Positions 8,460 through 16,974 of a DNA stretch of 64,000 nucleotides are shown piece after piece. The DNA is from Clostridium hydrogeniformans DSM 21757 (GTDB lineage: Bacteria; Bacillota; Clostridia; Clostridiales; Clostridiaceae). Numbering within the stretch: position 1 is the first letter of the stretch; every line of letters begins with the position of its first letter. A program made the translations under genes and the position numbers. Location of the stretch: positions 1-64,000 of the forward strand of contig NZ_JMLJ01000007.1 of NCBI RefSeq assembly GCF_000686705.1, read 5' to 3'. The notes beneath the pieces were generated by a model. The model was not told where the DNA came from. It ran no database searches and saw nothing but the letters and a program-made list of their open reading frames with translations.

Positions 8460-9272
8460 TTGGGATACTATGTTAGAGTAGAACCGAATGTGAAAGTTTA
8501 TGTAGAGGATATTAATCCAGAAGGGAAAAGAACAATTCTATTTTTACATGGCTGGCCTGGTAGCCATAATTTATTTGAATATCAGTTTAACCAACTTCCA
8601 AAGCATGGATACAGATGTATCGGAATAGATACTAGAGGATTTGGTCAATCAGATAAGCCTTTTACAGGATATGGCTACGATAGATTATCAGATGATGTTG
8701 TATGTGTAGTTGAAGCACTTAAATTAAAAGATTTCACACTGGTAGGACATTCAACAGGAGGAGCTATGGCTGTTAGATATATGGCCCGTCATAAAGAGTA
8801 TGGAGTATCGAAATTGGTTCTTGTATCTGCAGCAGCACCTAGCCTTATTAAACGTCCAGATTTCCCATATGGTGTAGAAAAAGAAAATATAATCAAAATT
8901 ATTCAGGGAACAAATACTGATAGACCTAAAATGCTGAGGGATTTCGGAGATACATTTTTCTTTCAGCATATAACCCAACCCTTCTCTGATTGGTTCTTTC
9001 AATTGGGGTTACAGGCAGCAGGATGGGCAACTGCAGCTATTGCAAATACTTGGATAGATGAAGTACTGTTTTCTGATCTAGGAACAATAAAGGTTCCAAC
9101 TTTAATTATTCATGGAATTCATGACAAAGTTGTTCCATTTGAACTAGGTGAAATACAAAAGCAAAGTATTGAAAATTCTAAACTTATACCATTTGAATAC
9201 AGTGGCCATGCATCGTTCTATGACCAGCTAGATAAATTTAACGAAGAATTGATGAAATTTATCGAAGAATAA
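8460..9272 (+). CDS. Alpha/beta hydrolase
   Basis: 270 residues, typical length. The oxyanion-hole segment is FLHGWPGS (28-35), the nucleophile elbow GHSTGG (Ser97), the acid in HGIHDKVVPFE (Asp221) and the His in SGHASF (His249), so the triad is complete. The closest relatives by eye are chloroperoxidase/esterase-type hydrolases, cytosolic enzymes acting on small esters or related bonds. GGAGG at 8448-8452 is 7 nt from a TTG codon, which is therefore the start. A single-gene unit between spacer copies 5 and 6. Confidence 0.9.
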   Translation: MGYYVRVEPNVKVYVEDINPEGKRTILFLHGWPGSHNLFEYQFNQLPKHGYRCIGIDTRGFGQSDKPFTGYGYDRLSDDVVCVVEALKLKDFTLVGHSTGGAMAVRYMARHKEYGVSKLVLVSAAAPSLIKRPDFPYGVEKENIIKIIQGTNTDRPKMLRDFGDTFFFQHITQPFSDWFFQLGLQAAGWATAAIANTWIDEVLFSDLGTIKVPTLIIHGIHDKVVPFELGEIQKQSIENSKLIPFEYSGHASFYDQLDKFNEELMKFIEE

Positions 9273-9329
9273 AGTTTTTGCAATGTAAAATGTCTCAATA
9301 AAAAAATACTGAAAGTGAAAATTTTCTTA

Positions 9330-9498
9330 AAATACCGTATTATTTAGAATAGGATATGCGGTATTTTTATTTATTAATTCAAGTAAATAACACTGTATGA
9401 AGTATAGGTATAGGTTATGGTTATATTGTTATATGATAATCAGTTGCAAGGATTCTTTGAAAATTGAATAGTAGGGTATTGTAAAAATATGTTATAAT
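9330..9498 (+). repeat. Spacer family A, copy 6
   Basis: Hairpin 9330-9369, AAATAACACTGTATG, ATATGATAATCAGTTGCAAG (9431-9450), GATTCTTTGAAAATTGAATA (9451-9470, boxA-like), GGGTATT and TGTTATAAT (9490-9498). This is the most complete copy, with every module present. Confidence 0.85.
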
Positions 9499-9557
9499 TG
9501 ATTCATAATAGTTTTAAAGTGCGAACTGAAGATTATAAATATAAGGTGGTGCAAAAC

Positions 9558-10016
9558 ATGAAAGTAAGAAAAACGGTTAAAGAGGATATTGACCTCCTCA
9601 TAAAGATTCGTATGGATTACCTGTTTGCAGAAAAAGGTGTGTCTTCTTCGGAAGAAGTGCAAGATATTAGAACGAAGTTAGAAGAATATTTTACTCAACA
9701 CCTTAACAAGGGGTTTATTGCTATCATTGCCGAGAATGAAAATGAAGTATTAGCAACTGCATTTATGTCAATCGTGGAAAGACCTCCGATAATAGCGTTT
9801 TCATCATATCTTGTAGGTACGGTATACAATGTTTTTACATACCCTAAATATAGAGGAAAAGGCATTGCAACGAAAGTTATGACTGAACTTTTATCGGAAG
9901 CAAAGCTATTAGGTGTTGCCGCAGTTGATTTAATGTCGACTGAAAAAGGGAAACCATTATATGAAAATCTTGAATTTCGAGTATCAAATTATACATCAAT
10001 GAATAAGTTCCTCTAA
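9558..10016 (+). CDS. GNAT-family N-acetyltransferase
   Basis: 152 residues. The central motif is YNVFTYPKYRGKGIATKVM with the acetyl-CoA loop RGKGIA, followed by DLMSTEKGKPLYENLEF (motif B) and a normal C-terminal strand. AAGGTGGT at 9543-9550 selects ATG 9558. The GC content is a little higher than that of neighbouring genes. Last intact gene of the array; the substrate is unknown. Confidence 0.85.
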   Translation: MKVRKTVKEDIDLLIKIRMDYLFAEKGVSSSEEVQDIRTKLEEYFTQHLNKGFIAIIAENENEVLATAFMSIVERPPIIAFSSYLVGTVYNVFTYPKYRGKGIATKVMTELLSEAKLLGVAAVDLMSTEKGKPLYENLEFRVSNYTSMNKFL

Positions 10017-10101
10017 CTCCCGCAAAATAAGCATAATCAGAAGTTATATTAATTCACAATATTCTTTTATTACGAAAATAAAACTAAAAATATATTTATT
10101 T

Positions 10102-10139
10102 AAAAATCGTATTATTCAGAAGTGAATATACGGTTTTTT
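10102..10139 (+). terminator. Spacer family A, copy 7 (hairpin only)
   Basis: AAATCGTATTATTCAG pairs with GAATATACGGTTTT, then a T-run. The boxA and promoter modules are absent. A phage-gene relic begins 18 nt further on, an arrangement repeated at 25.5 kb. Confidence 0.75.
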
Positions 10140-10157
10140 ATATGTAATGAGATAATT

Positions 10158-10655
10158 ATAGATAGGAACTTATTTAGAAGTACTGAAAAGAAGTTATATA
10201 ACTATTTCAGTAAAGATAAAAAGATAGATAGCCTTAGAAATAAAATAAAGTTATTAGAGCAACAAAGCGATGCTATAGAAAATAGGATAAAAAATACAGA
10301 TATAAGTATACCAATAAAAAGTAGAGGTATAGTGTTTAGTGAAAGAGTTACTTGTAGTTTAGATGGTATAAGCTACATGGAGAGGACTATGATTAAAATA
10401 ATTGATAATCTACTAATATAAAAGTCTAGAAAAGAAGAAGATATTACAAGTATAGAAGAACTAATAAGGAGCCTAGAAGAAGATAACAACATAATTGATT
10501 ATACTATAGGATTTTTAAGTGATGAATCTAAAAAGTTATTAAAATTAAAATACAAAGATAAGAAAAAAGAATGTGAGATAGGACAGTAAGTTAATCTATC
10601 ACAATCCAGGGTTAATAAACTATTTGATGATGATTATATTTATTTTGTATTTTAG
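10158..10655 (+). pseudogene. Phage sigma-like HTH regulator (DUF1492/ArpU type), copy 1
   Basis: One frame reads DRNLFRSTEKKLYNYFSKDK, a coiled segment, then DYTIGFLSDESKKLLKLKYK and NLSQSRVNKLFDD. The last part is a sigma-70 region-4-like helix-turn-helix, as in phage late-gene regulators of the ArpU/DUF1492 kind. The start codon is ATA where the sister copy at 25564 has ATG. In-frame stops occur at 10419-10421 and 10587-10589. It is dead, but it shows that phage late genes once followed. Confidence 0.7.
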
Positions 10656-10915
10656 ATCAGTATGGAGCTGATTTACAGAATGTAGAGTATCTACATTGGT
10701 GGAAGTTTAAGGCTCTTAAAGAAGATAATGAGATATTTAAAATAATGGGTTATAGGTATATGGACTTAGGTAAAATAAAGGATAAAGAAATTATTATAAA
10801 AATATGAAATAACTTTATAAAATCTCTATTAATATAAGTAAGGATGAAAAGGGAAAGCTTGATGAAATAGAAGAAATGTTAATCAAATGTGGTGATTTGA
10901 GCAAAGTATTGTAAT
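10652..10915 (+). pseudogene. Phage Gp15-like protein, fragment
   Basis: LDQYGADLQNVEYLHWWKFK, then IMGYRYMDLGKIKDKE, matches the C-terminal half of phage Gp15 (a structural-module protein). A stop at about 10807 and a frameshift separate it from KGKLDEIEEMLIKCGDLSKV, which fits the family's end. No N-terminus. It follows the ArpU-like relic and supports a decayed phage late region. Confidence 0.65.
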
Positions 10916-10938
10916 ATATTCCTTTTATATTGTATAAT
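10909..10938 (+). promoter_or_regulatory. Promoter of the membrane-protein gene at 10969
   Basis: TTGTAA (10909-10914), 18-nt spacer, TATAAT (10933-10938), 30 nt before the start codon. Confidence 0.55.
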
Positions 10939-10968
10939 TTATTATATATTATATGGGGAGGTTATGTC

Positions 10969-11604
10969 ATGAAAGCTGGAACAACATATTCTAAAAAGCA
11001 ATATAAGAGATATTATAGACTATATTCTATAGTGGGAACAATTTTTATAGTATTAGGCATATTCTTTCTTATAGGATTTCCACCAGCTGGTATAATGGTA
11101 TTGGTAGTAGGCATACCAATTTTTATAGCTTCAAGAAGTTTCAAAAAATCTTCAATTGAAGGTGGATATTCTAAAGAAATTGAGGATTTTGTTTCAACTA
11201 GCGAAGTTGGTGGATATATAAAATTTAATGACAATACAAAGCAAATTTTAATATCTCCTAAATTTAAACCTAGAATATTAAATTACTCAGATATTTTAGA
11301 TTATACATTACTTGAAAATGGTGAAACTATTGAAACTAAAGGTGGATTAGGAAGAGCTATTACTGGAGGGGTATTATTTGGAGATGTAGGTGCTATAGTC
11401 GGTGGTACTACAGGTAAAAGGAAGAGTGTAACTAGCATAAGTGAATTAAAAATAAAAATTGTAACAAAGGATATGAATAATCCTAATGTATATATAAAAT
11501 TAATAACAACTTCTACTAAAACTAATTCATTTATGTATAAAAGTGCATATGAAGTTGCTCAAACAATATTATCGATGTTGCAAATAGTAACTTCTCAAAA
11601 TTAG
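10969..11604 (+). CDS. Membrane protein with glycine-zipper-like segment, unknown
   Basis: 211 residues. Two adjacent hydrophobic helices span about 17-62 (SIVGTIFIVLGIFFLIGF and MVLVVGIPIFIAS), followed by a cytosolic-looking part. Residues about 125-145 hold GLGRAITGGVLFGDVGAIVG, a Gly-rich segment like glycine zippers of small pore or lipid-associated proteins, flanked by GKRK. The end contains YEVAQTILSML. GGGGAGG at 10955-10961 selects ATG 10969 over an upstream TTG. I do not recognise the family; related proteins with this Gly-rich block often sit in phage or mobile regions. Confidence 0.65.
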   Translation: MKAGTTYSKKQYKRYYRLYSIVGTIFIVLGIFFLIGFPPAGIMVLVVGIPIFIASRSFKKSSIEGGYSKEIEDFVSTSEVGGYIKFNDNTKQILISPKFKPRILNYSDILDYTLLENGETIETKGGLGRAITGGVLFGDVGAIVGGTTGKRKSVTSISELKIKIVTKDMNNPNVYIKLITTSTKTNSFMYKSAYEVAQTILSMLQIVTSQN

Positions 11605-11624
11605 AAAGTTAAAATATATTTATA

Positions 11625-11658
11625 AAATAGCACTTACTAAGTAGTAGGTGCTATTTTA
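11625..11658 (+). terminator. Intrinsic terminator
   Basis: AAAATAGCACTTACTA pairs with AGTAGGTGCTATTTT around a short loop, 20 nt after the membrane-protein stop codon. Confidence 0.8.
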
Positions 11659-11681
11659 ATATTTAAAAGTAGGTAATTAGT

Positions 11682-11780
11682 ATTAATGAAGTAAGATGTC
11701 CTAACTGTAATCAGTTGCTTTTAAAAGCTGATTATATAAAAGATGAAGTGAAATATATTAGAAGTAAAAAGATAATTTAA
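11682..11780 (+). pseudogene. Com-like zinc-finger protein (phage), decayed
   Basis: INEVRCPNCNQLLLKADYIK followed by DEVKYIRSKKI. The first CPNC knuckle is intact; in the second, two Cys codons have become Tyr (TAT) and Ser (AGT), so the Com-type zinc finger (phage Mu Com is a translational activator) cannot form. There is no start codon in frame. More prophage debris. Confidence 0.65.
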
Positions 11781-11828
11781 AGTAAAAATTAAGCGAAGAT
11801 CAGAGCCTAGAGCAGTAGCGAGGCAGAG

Positions 11829-11859
11829 CCTATCTTTTTTATTTTATAAAAAAGATAGG
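11829..11859. terminator. Hairpin after the Com relic
   Basis: CCTATCTTTTTT and AAAAAAGATAGG form a perfect 12-bp stem. Its arms are A/T runs, so it could stop transcription in either direction. Confidence 0.5.
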
Positions 11860-12201
11860 TGAGAATATGGCATATGAAGATAGACCTTAATATATTAAGA
11901 TTTGTTATGAATTTAAATGTGTTTTTAGTAAAACATAGTAGATTTTGATAAATTTGTAGTTGTAAGATAAAAGTATATTGTTAATAGTATGTTATTACTA
12001 AATTTTAGTTATATTAATATGATAAGGTATACATCAGCTTTACCACAAATTTTAGGATAAGTTCTTGAAGAGTTCTTATTAAAAAAAGGGTTATTTTTAT
12101 GTTAAATATATATTTAATAATATAGACAGCAAATGAAGTGAGGAATATAATTGTTTAGACAGATTTATTTTTAACAGATACAGGAAGGAATTTATAAGGA
12201 A
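11860..12201. other. Leader of kup; nothing firm
   Basis: An ATG with MAYEDRP then a stop lies at 11867, probably a truncated phage ORF. No c-di-AMP riboswitch signature is visible, although kup genes in Firmicutes sometimes carry one. Confidence 0.4.
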
Positions 12202-14139
12202 ATGAATAAAAAAATTAGTATAGCATCTCTTTTAGTAGCATTAGGCATTGTATATGGGGATATAGGGACGTCACCACTCTATGTTATGAAATCAATGCTT
12301 GGAGTAAATAATGGATATGTATCAAAGGATCTTATTTTAGGTGGAGTATCTCTTGTAATCTGGACGTTAACACTTCAAACAACAATAAAGTATGTAATGT
12401 TAACCTTAGAAGCAGATAATAAAGGTGAAGGTGGAATATTTTCACTATATACTCTTGTAAGAAAAAATGCGAAATGGCTCATTGGACCTGCTGTTATAGG
12501 AGGGGCAACATTGCTTGCTGATGGAATGATTACGCCACCTGTTACAGTAACATCAGCAATAGAAGGATTAACTTTAGTTTTTCCAATAGAAACAAGGAGT
12601 ATAATTATAATTGTAATAAGTATATTAACAGTGTTATTTTTATTGCAAAGATTTGGAACAGATATAATAGGAAAAGTATTTGGTCCCATGATGGTTATAT
12701 GGTTTTCAATGTTGTTAATTCTAGGATTTACTCAAATATTACAATATACTGAAATAGTAAGGGCGATAAATCCTTATTATGGTATTAAGTTATTAGTAAC
12801 AAGTCCTCAAAGTGTATATATTTTAGGAGCAGTATTTCTTTGTACTACTGGAGCAGAGGCACTTTACTCAGATCTTGGTCATTGTGGTAAAAGAAACATT
12901 CATTATACATGGATATTTGTAAAAATATCTTTAGTAATAAATTATCTAGGTCAAGGGGCTTGGCTTATGTTAAGAGAAGGAAGCATAATTAAAGATAATC
13001 CATTCTTTTTAATTATGCCTAGTTGGTTTGTTATACCAGGAACAATAATAGCAACTATTGCAGCAATAATTGCTAGTCAAGCGCTTATAACAGGATCATT
13101 TACATTAGTTTCTGAGGCTATTAAGTTGAATCTTTTCCCAAAACTTCAAGTTAGATATCCAAATGATGATAAGGGGAAGATTTATATACCAGCAGTAAAC
13201 TATTTACTTTATATTGGATGTGTATTATTAGTTTTAAAGTTTCAGAAATCAGAAAATATGGAAGCAGCATATGGGCTTGCAATTACAATAACAATGATAA
13301 TGACAACTATTTTATTATCTCAATATCTAAGATTTAATAAGCAAAAAAAAGTTATGTCAATATTAATATTTGTTATATTCATGGTAATAGAAAGTGCTTT
13401 CTTATATGCTAATTTATTTAAGTTTGTAAATGGTGGATATGTAACAATTGTAATTGCTGGAGCACTTATATTCCTTATGTATATTTGGATTTATGGCACA
13501 GTTATAAGAAAAAGGTTTAACCAATATGTTAATATATTCTCTTATGAAAAGCACTTTAAGTCTTTAAAGGAGGATAAAGAGCTACCTCTTTATGCAACTA
13601 ATCTTGTATATTTAACTGAGTCACAAAATTATAAGGAAGTTGAAAGAAAAATAGCTTTCTCTCTATTTAATAAGCAGCCTAAACGTGCAAAGTATTATTG
13701 GTTTATAAATGTCAGAGTAACAGATGAACCATATACAAAAGAATATAGTGTAAAAACAATTGTACCAAATGAAGCATTTAGCATTCAATTTAACCTAGGA
13801 TTCCGTATTGACCAAAAGATCAATGTCTTTTTATATCAGGTTATTCAAGAGCTTGCTTGTAGTGGTGAAGTGAAATTTACTCCTAAGGAATATATGATTA
13901 GCAATAATAATAAATGTGTTGTGGGAGATTTTAAATTTGTATTATTAGAAGAAATACTTTCTAATGAAAGTGAACTTTCTAGGTGGGATAGCTTTATTAC
14001 AAGTGTGAAGTTATTAATTAAGAAATTAACTGTTTCGCCAGCAAAATGGTTTGGTATAGATACTAGTAATGTTGAAGTGGAGAAAGTTCCTATTATTGTT
14101 GGAAAGAAAGAAGCCTTAACTTTAACAAGAATAAGCTAA
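12202..14139 (+). CDS. kup: Kup-type potassium uptake protein
   Basis: 645 residues, the length of Kup/HAK/KT transporters. The family opening GIVYGDIGTSPLYVMKSML (about 15-33) is present, followed by about twelve membrane helices up to residue 440 and a cytosolic C-terminal part of about 200 residues. It imports K+ with H+ across the plasma membrane. It is a single-gene unit: GGAAGGA at 12183-12189 precedes the start and a strong terminator follows. No regulatory gene adjoins it. Unlike most of the surroundings this is a full, clean housekeeping-type gene. Confidence 0.95.
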   Translation: MNKKISIASLLVALGIVYGDIGTSPLYVMKSMLGVNNGYVSKDLILGGVSLVIWTLTLQTTIKYVMLTLEADNKGEGGIFSLYTLVRKNAKWLIGPAVIGGATLLADGMITPPVTVTSAIEGLTLVFPIETRSIIIIVISILTVLFLLQRFGTDIIGKVFGPMMVIWFSMLLILGFTQILQYTEIVRAINPYYGIKLLVTSPQSVYILGAVFLCTTGAEALYSDLGHCGKRNIHYTWIFVKISLVINYLGQGAWLMLREGSIIKDNPFFLIMPSWFVIPGTIIATIAAIIASQALITGSFTLVSEAIKLNLFPKLQVRYPNDDKGKIYIPAVNYLLYIGCVLLVLKFQKSENMEAAYGLAITITMIMTTILLSQYLRFNKQKKVMSILIFVIFMVIESAFLYANLFKFVNGGYVTIVIAGALIFLMYIWIYGTVIRKRFNQYVNIFSYEKHFKSLKEDKELPLYATNLVYLTESQNYKEVERKIAFSLFNKQPKRAKYYWFINVRVTDEPYTKEYSVKTIVPNEAFSIQFNLGFRIDQKINVFLYQVIQELACSGEVKFTPKEYMISNNNKCVVGDFKFVLLEEILSNESELSRWDSFITSVKLLIKKLTVSPAKWFGIDTSNVEVEKVPIIVGKKEALTLTRIS

Positions 14140-14190
14140 AAGATAAAAATAAATATTAAGAAATTAAGGCTAGTGCCTTTTCTACATAAT

Positions 14191-14232
14191 AAAATCCTTG
14201 GCAATATGAAATTGTATTGCTAAGGATTTATT
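14191..14232 (+). terminator. Intrinsic terminator of kup
   Basis: AAATCCTTGGCAAT pairs with ATTGCTAAGGATTT, followed by ATTAATATTT. Confidence 0.8.
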
Positions 14233-14461
14233 AATATTTAGAGCCAGGAATAGGAGAGAAATATATTAAAATTATTGACTTTAAGTTTTTAAGAGCTACA
14301 ATAAGAAATACTAGCATTTATAAAATAGATTAAATATTAAATAAATAATGATGATTATAGGGGTTAAAAAGCAATCAATATGCAAGCACTATGAATACGA
14401 TAATGGAAAATAATCTTCAAATGAAATGTACAAGAGAAGCTGTTAAGTTAATAAAGGAATA

Positions 14462-14623
14462 TATTTTGGAAGGCATCTAAATGATGTAATTGAAATATGT
14501 GATGAAGTAAATGTATATGATAATACAGAAGTATTAAGATAAATTATATATTTAAAGCATGGTAAGATAATATGGGCTGAAAAAAATACTTATAATTGGA
14601 CAAATAATATATTTAAGAAGTAG
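14462..14623 (+). pseudogene. Fragment of a zeta-toxin-like P-loop kinase, C-terminal end
   Basis: GRHLNDVIEICDEVNVYDNT, then EVLR, an in-frame TAA at 14540-14542, and IIYLKHGKIIWAEKNTYNWT. This resembles the last strands of zeta-toxin-type kinases (ADEVxIYDNT pattern). The Walker A half was not found upstream; 14240-14460 is unrecognised AT-rich DNA. Low to moderate confidence. Confidence 0.4.
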
Positions 14624-14644
14624 CTAGTAAAAATTAATTAAGTT

Positions 14645-14843
14645 TTAATGGCTATACTTATATAAAAATTAAATTAAAACTTGAATTTGAGATAATATTA
14701 ACTATATCGTATATGTGAAAAACTAGCCTTTTTTACTTATAGTAAGGTGAAGTATATCTGTGGAGAACCAAAATTATTAGAAAGTTATAAGATATTGAAA
14801 TAAAGCTGTTAATATAAATAGTAGCATTGGTTTGTGTTATAAT
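14645..14843 (+). repeat. Spacer family B, copy 1
   Basis: Contains AAACTTGAATTTGAGATAAT, a segment with CTAGCCTTTTTTACTTATAG, TGTGGAGAACCAAAATTATT, and an extended -10 TGTTATAAT (14835-14843). Parts of this order recur at 15492-15662 and 16975-17310. Confidence 0.65.
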
Positions 14844-14914
14844 TATTTTAATTAATTTTTGGAAAATGTAGATAGATAAATAGGAATTTGTAGAGGAGAA
14901 TGAAAGGGGAAAAA

Positions 14915-15295
14915 ATGATAAATAAAAATAAAAGTTTAGCATGGTTAGATAAACAGAAAAAAATTATTCTTGCTGAAGAAATTAAAGATGTTAATAATCC
15001 GATTAGAGGTATTTACGGCATTTTTGTGAAAGATAAAGAAATGAGATGTGTGTATGTAGGACGCACAGCCAGTATATACCAGAGAATGTTTAGCGCTAGG
15101 GGACATATAACTAAGTTGATGAATGAAAATCATACAAATTTACAGCTAATGGCTGCGGTGCAAAGTGGAAAAGAAATAGTTATAAAAATATTAGAAAAGG
15201 TCCCCTTTAAGTTTGATAATTACTATAAAGATATGCAACGCTTAGCATCAGCAGAAAATAAATATATTGATATTTATCAAGAGCAAAATCAGTGA
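14915..15295 (+). CDS. GIY-YIG nuclease-like protein, probably truncated
   Basis: 126 residues. RGIYGIFVKDKEMRCVYVGR (about 29-48) is the GIY-YIG core (GIYGIF, then VYVG with an Arg after it), followed by IYQRMFSARGHI and a Glu in SAENKYIDIY, so catalytic elements are present. AAAGGGGA at 14903-14910 selects ATG 14915 over ATG 14900. The TGA at 15293-15295 is followed in the same frame by LEQVPEGTRISEKEWEDMK up to 15379, which looks like the lost tail, so a nonsense mutation has probably shortened it. Related stand-alone proteins have unclear roles. Confidence 0.7.
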   Translation: MINKNKSLAWLDKQKKIILAEEIKDVNNPIRGIYGIFVKDKEMRCVYVGRTASIYQRMFSARGHITKLMNENHTNLQLMAAVQSGKEIVIKILEKVPFKFDNYYKDMQRLASAENKYIDIYQEQNQ

Positions 15296-15469
15296 TTAGA
15301 ACAAGTTCCTGAGGGAACAAGGATAAGTGAAAAGGAATGGGAAGATATGAAACTCCAAAATTCCAATTTTTGTAGGTGAATATATTGAAAGCAGTAGGAT
15401 AAAAATGATGATGATATAGAAGCTCTTATATGTATAGGGAATTAAGAAATGCAAACAACAGGATAGGTT

Positions 15470-15491
15470 TAAAAGCCTATCTTATTTTTTG
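15470..15491 (+). terminator. Intrinsic terminator
   Basis: GATAGGTT, loop TAAA, AGCCTATC, then TTATTTTTT. Confidence 0.8.
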
Positions 15492-15662
15492 AGAAAAATA
15501 TAATCAAAATTTGAAATGGAAATTAAAATGGTTATATTGTAAAAGGAGAAGTGTTTGCCTTACGGTGCGGTGAACATATGTGTGGAGAAACAAAATAATT
15601 AGAAAAAATTAATCTGTAACATAAAGAAATGATATAAAAGTATTCTTAGCTTATGTTATAAT
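15492..15662 (+). repeat. Spacer family B, copy 2
   Basis: ATAATCAAAATTTGAAA, GGTTATATTGTA, TGTGGAGAAACAAAATAATT, then TATTCTTAGCTTATGTTATA with the extended -10 TGTTATAAT at 15654-15662. The kinase gene starts 65 nt downstream. Confidence 0.65.
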
Positions 15663-15726
15663 TTTTAGTAAAGCATAGTAAAAAATCTATTTGACTAATA
15701 GACAAATATGACTTTATGGAGGAAAT

Positions 15727-16239
15727 ATGATTATTTTAATTACGGGTTGTTCGCATTCAGGAAAAACATTACTGGCACAAAAATTACTTGAAAAATACAA
15801 GTTTCCGTATATGTGTATTGATCATTTGAAAATGGGACTTATCCGAAGTGGAAATACAGCGTTGACACCAGAAGATGATGCAGATTTAACAGATTATCTT
15901 TGGCCTATTATTAGGGAGATTATCAAAACAAATATTGAAAATAATCAAAATATTATCATTGAAGGCTGCTATATTCCCTTTGACTGGAAAAACAGTTTTG
16001 AGAAAGAATACCTGAAAAAAATTCAATATTACTGCCTTGTTATGACTGAAAAATATATCAATGAGCATTTTGATAACATCAAAGATTGTGCTAATGTAAT
16101 AGAACAACGTATAGATGATTCATTTTGCACGAAAGAAATGTTAATTGAGGAAAACGCCCTAAATTTTGATATGTGTCAAAAGAATGACTGTAATTATATT
16201 TTAATAGATGATGATTACAATGTAGACATTAAATTGTAA
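15727..16239 (+). CDS. P-loop kinase-like protein (AAA-type small-molecule kinase)
   Basis: 170 residues. Walker A is ITGCSHSGKTLLAQKL (5-20). An acidic strand MCIDHLKMG (about 34-42) and IIIEGCYIPFDW (about 77-88) fit a nucleoside- or antibiotic-kinase-like fold. The C-terminus ends with the YILIDDDYN type seen in such kinases. GGAGG at 15719-15723 sets the start. The nitroreductase gene follows 48 nt later with its own ribosome site and no terminator between, so the two are probably co-transcribed. The substrate cannot be inferred. Confidence 0.8.
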   Translation: MIILITGCSHSGKTLLAQKLLEKYKFPYMCIDHLKMGLIRSGNTALTPEDDADLTDYLWPIIREIIKTNIENNQNIIIEGCYIPFDWKNSFEKEYLKKIQYYCLVMTEKYINEHFDNIKDCANVIEQRIDDSFCTKEMLIEENALNFDMCQKNDCNYILIDDDYNVDIKL

Positions 16240-16287
16240 ATTCAACTACAGTTTATAAAATAGACAAAGTGTAAATAGGAGGTGTTT

Positions 16288-16968
16288 ATGATGGAAATGG
16301 ATATATTAGAAGCAATGAAAGCACGTCATTCTGTACGCACATACACTGATCGTAAAATTGAGGAAGATGTAGAAAAAGAATTAATAAAAATAATTGAAGA
16401 ATGTAATAATAAAGTTGGTATGAATATTCAGCTATGCCTTGATGAACCACAGGCATTTGATAGTTTTATGGCACATTACGGAAAGTTTAAAAATGTAAAT
16501 AACTATATTGCTATAGTAACTAAAAAAGGAAAAGATTTTGAAGAAAAGGCTGGCTATTATGGGGAAAAGATTGTATTAAAGGCATCTCAGCTAGGACTTA
16601 ATACATGTTGGGTAGCACTTACCTTTAGTAAATCAAAAACTAACTGTAAAATAGAAAAAGGTGAGAAACTGCATTGTGTAATTGCACTAGGATATGGGGA
16701 GACACCTGGAATTACTCGTAAGACAAAATCAATAGAAGAACTTTGTAATGTAGATGGGGAAATACCTGATTGGTTTAAAAGAGGGATGGGAGCTACACAA
16801 CTTGCACCGACTGCTACAAATCAACAGAAATTTTTAATTACACTAGATGGAAATGTAGTAAGGGCAAAAGCTTTAAGAGGGTTTTATACAAAATTGGATA
16901 TTGGAATTGTTAAATATCATTTTGAAGTAGGTGCTGGGATCAATGGCTGGAAATGGGATAAAGTGTAG
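16288..16968 (+). CDS. Nitroreductase-family protein
   Basis: About 226 residues. MDILEAMKARHSVRTYTDRK is the FMN-binding N-terminus (ARHSVRxY). AGYYGEKIVLKASQLGLNTC and VIALGYGETPGITRK follow, and GMGATQLAPTATNQQKF is the second flavin/dimer block (normally APSAxNxQPW). These are FMN enzymes reducing nitro-aromatics, quinones or protein-bound substrates with NAD(P)H. AGGAGG at 16277-16282 serves ATG 16288 or 16291. It lies downstream of the kinase gene in one unit. Confidence 0.85.
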   Translation: MMEMDILEAMKARHSVRTYTDRKIEEDVEKELIKIIEECNNKVGMNIQLCLDEPQAFDSFMAHYGKFKNVNNYIAIVTKKGKDFEEKAGYYGEKIVLKASQLGLNTCWVALTFSKSKTNCKIEKGEKLHCVIALGYGETPGITRKTKSIEELCNVDGEIPDWFKRGMGATQLAPTATNQQKFLITLDGNVVRAKALRGFYTKLDIGIVKYHFEVGAGINGWKWDKV

Positions 16969-16974
16969 GATCAT

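Noticed and set aside
5575-9470. rRNA operon fragments suggested by boxA-like motifs
   Set aside because: No 16S, 23S or tRNA sequence accompanies any copy.
5461-10139. CRISPR array or classical integron attC sites
   Set aside because: Repeats are long, variable and separated by whole genes rather than short uniform spacers. No cas genes, no integron integrase and no RYYYAAC/GTTRRRY core pair was seen.
11860-12201. c-di-AMP (ydaO-type) riboswitch upstream of kup
   Set aside because: The conserved G-rich core and CCG elements are missing in this very AT-rich leader.
12375-12689. Long minus-strand open frame inside kup
   Set aside because: Shadow of the coding frame; no ribosome site and no protein-like composition. 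The same applies to other antisense frames inside the nucleoside hydrolase, ABC, MurE and TlyA genes.
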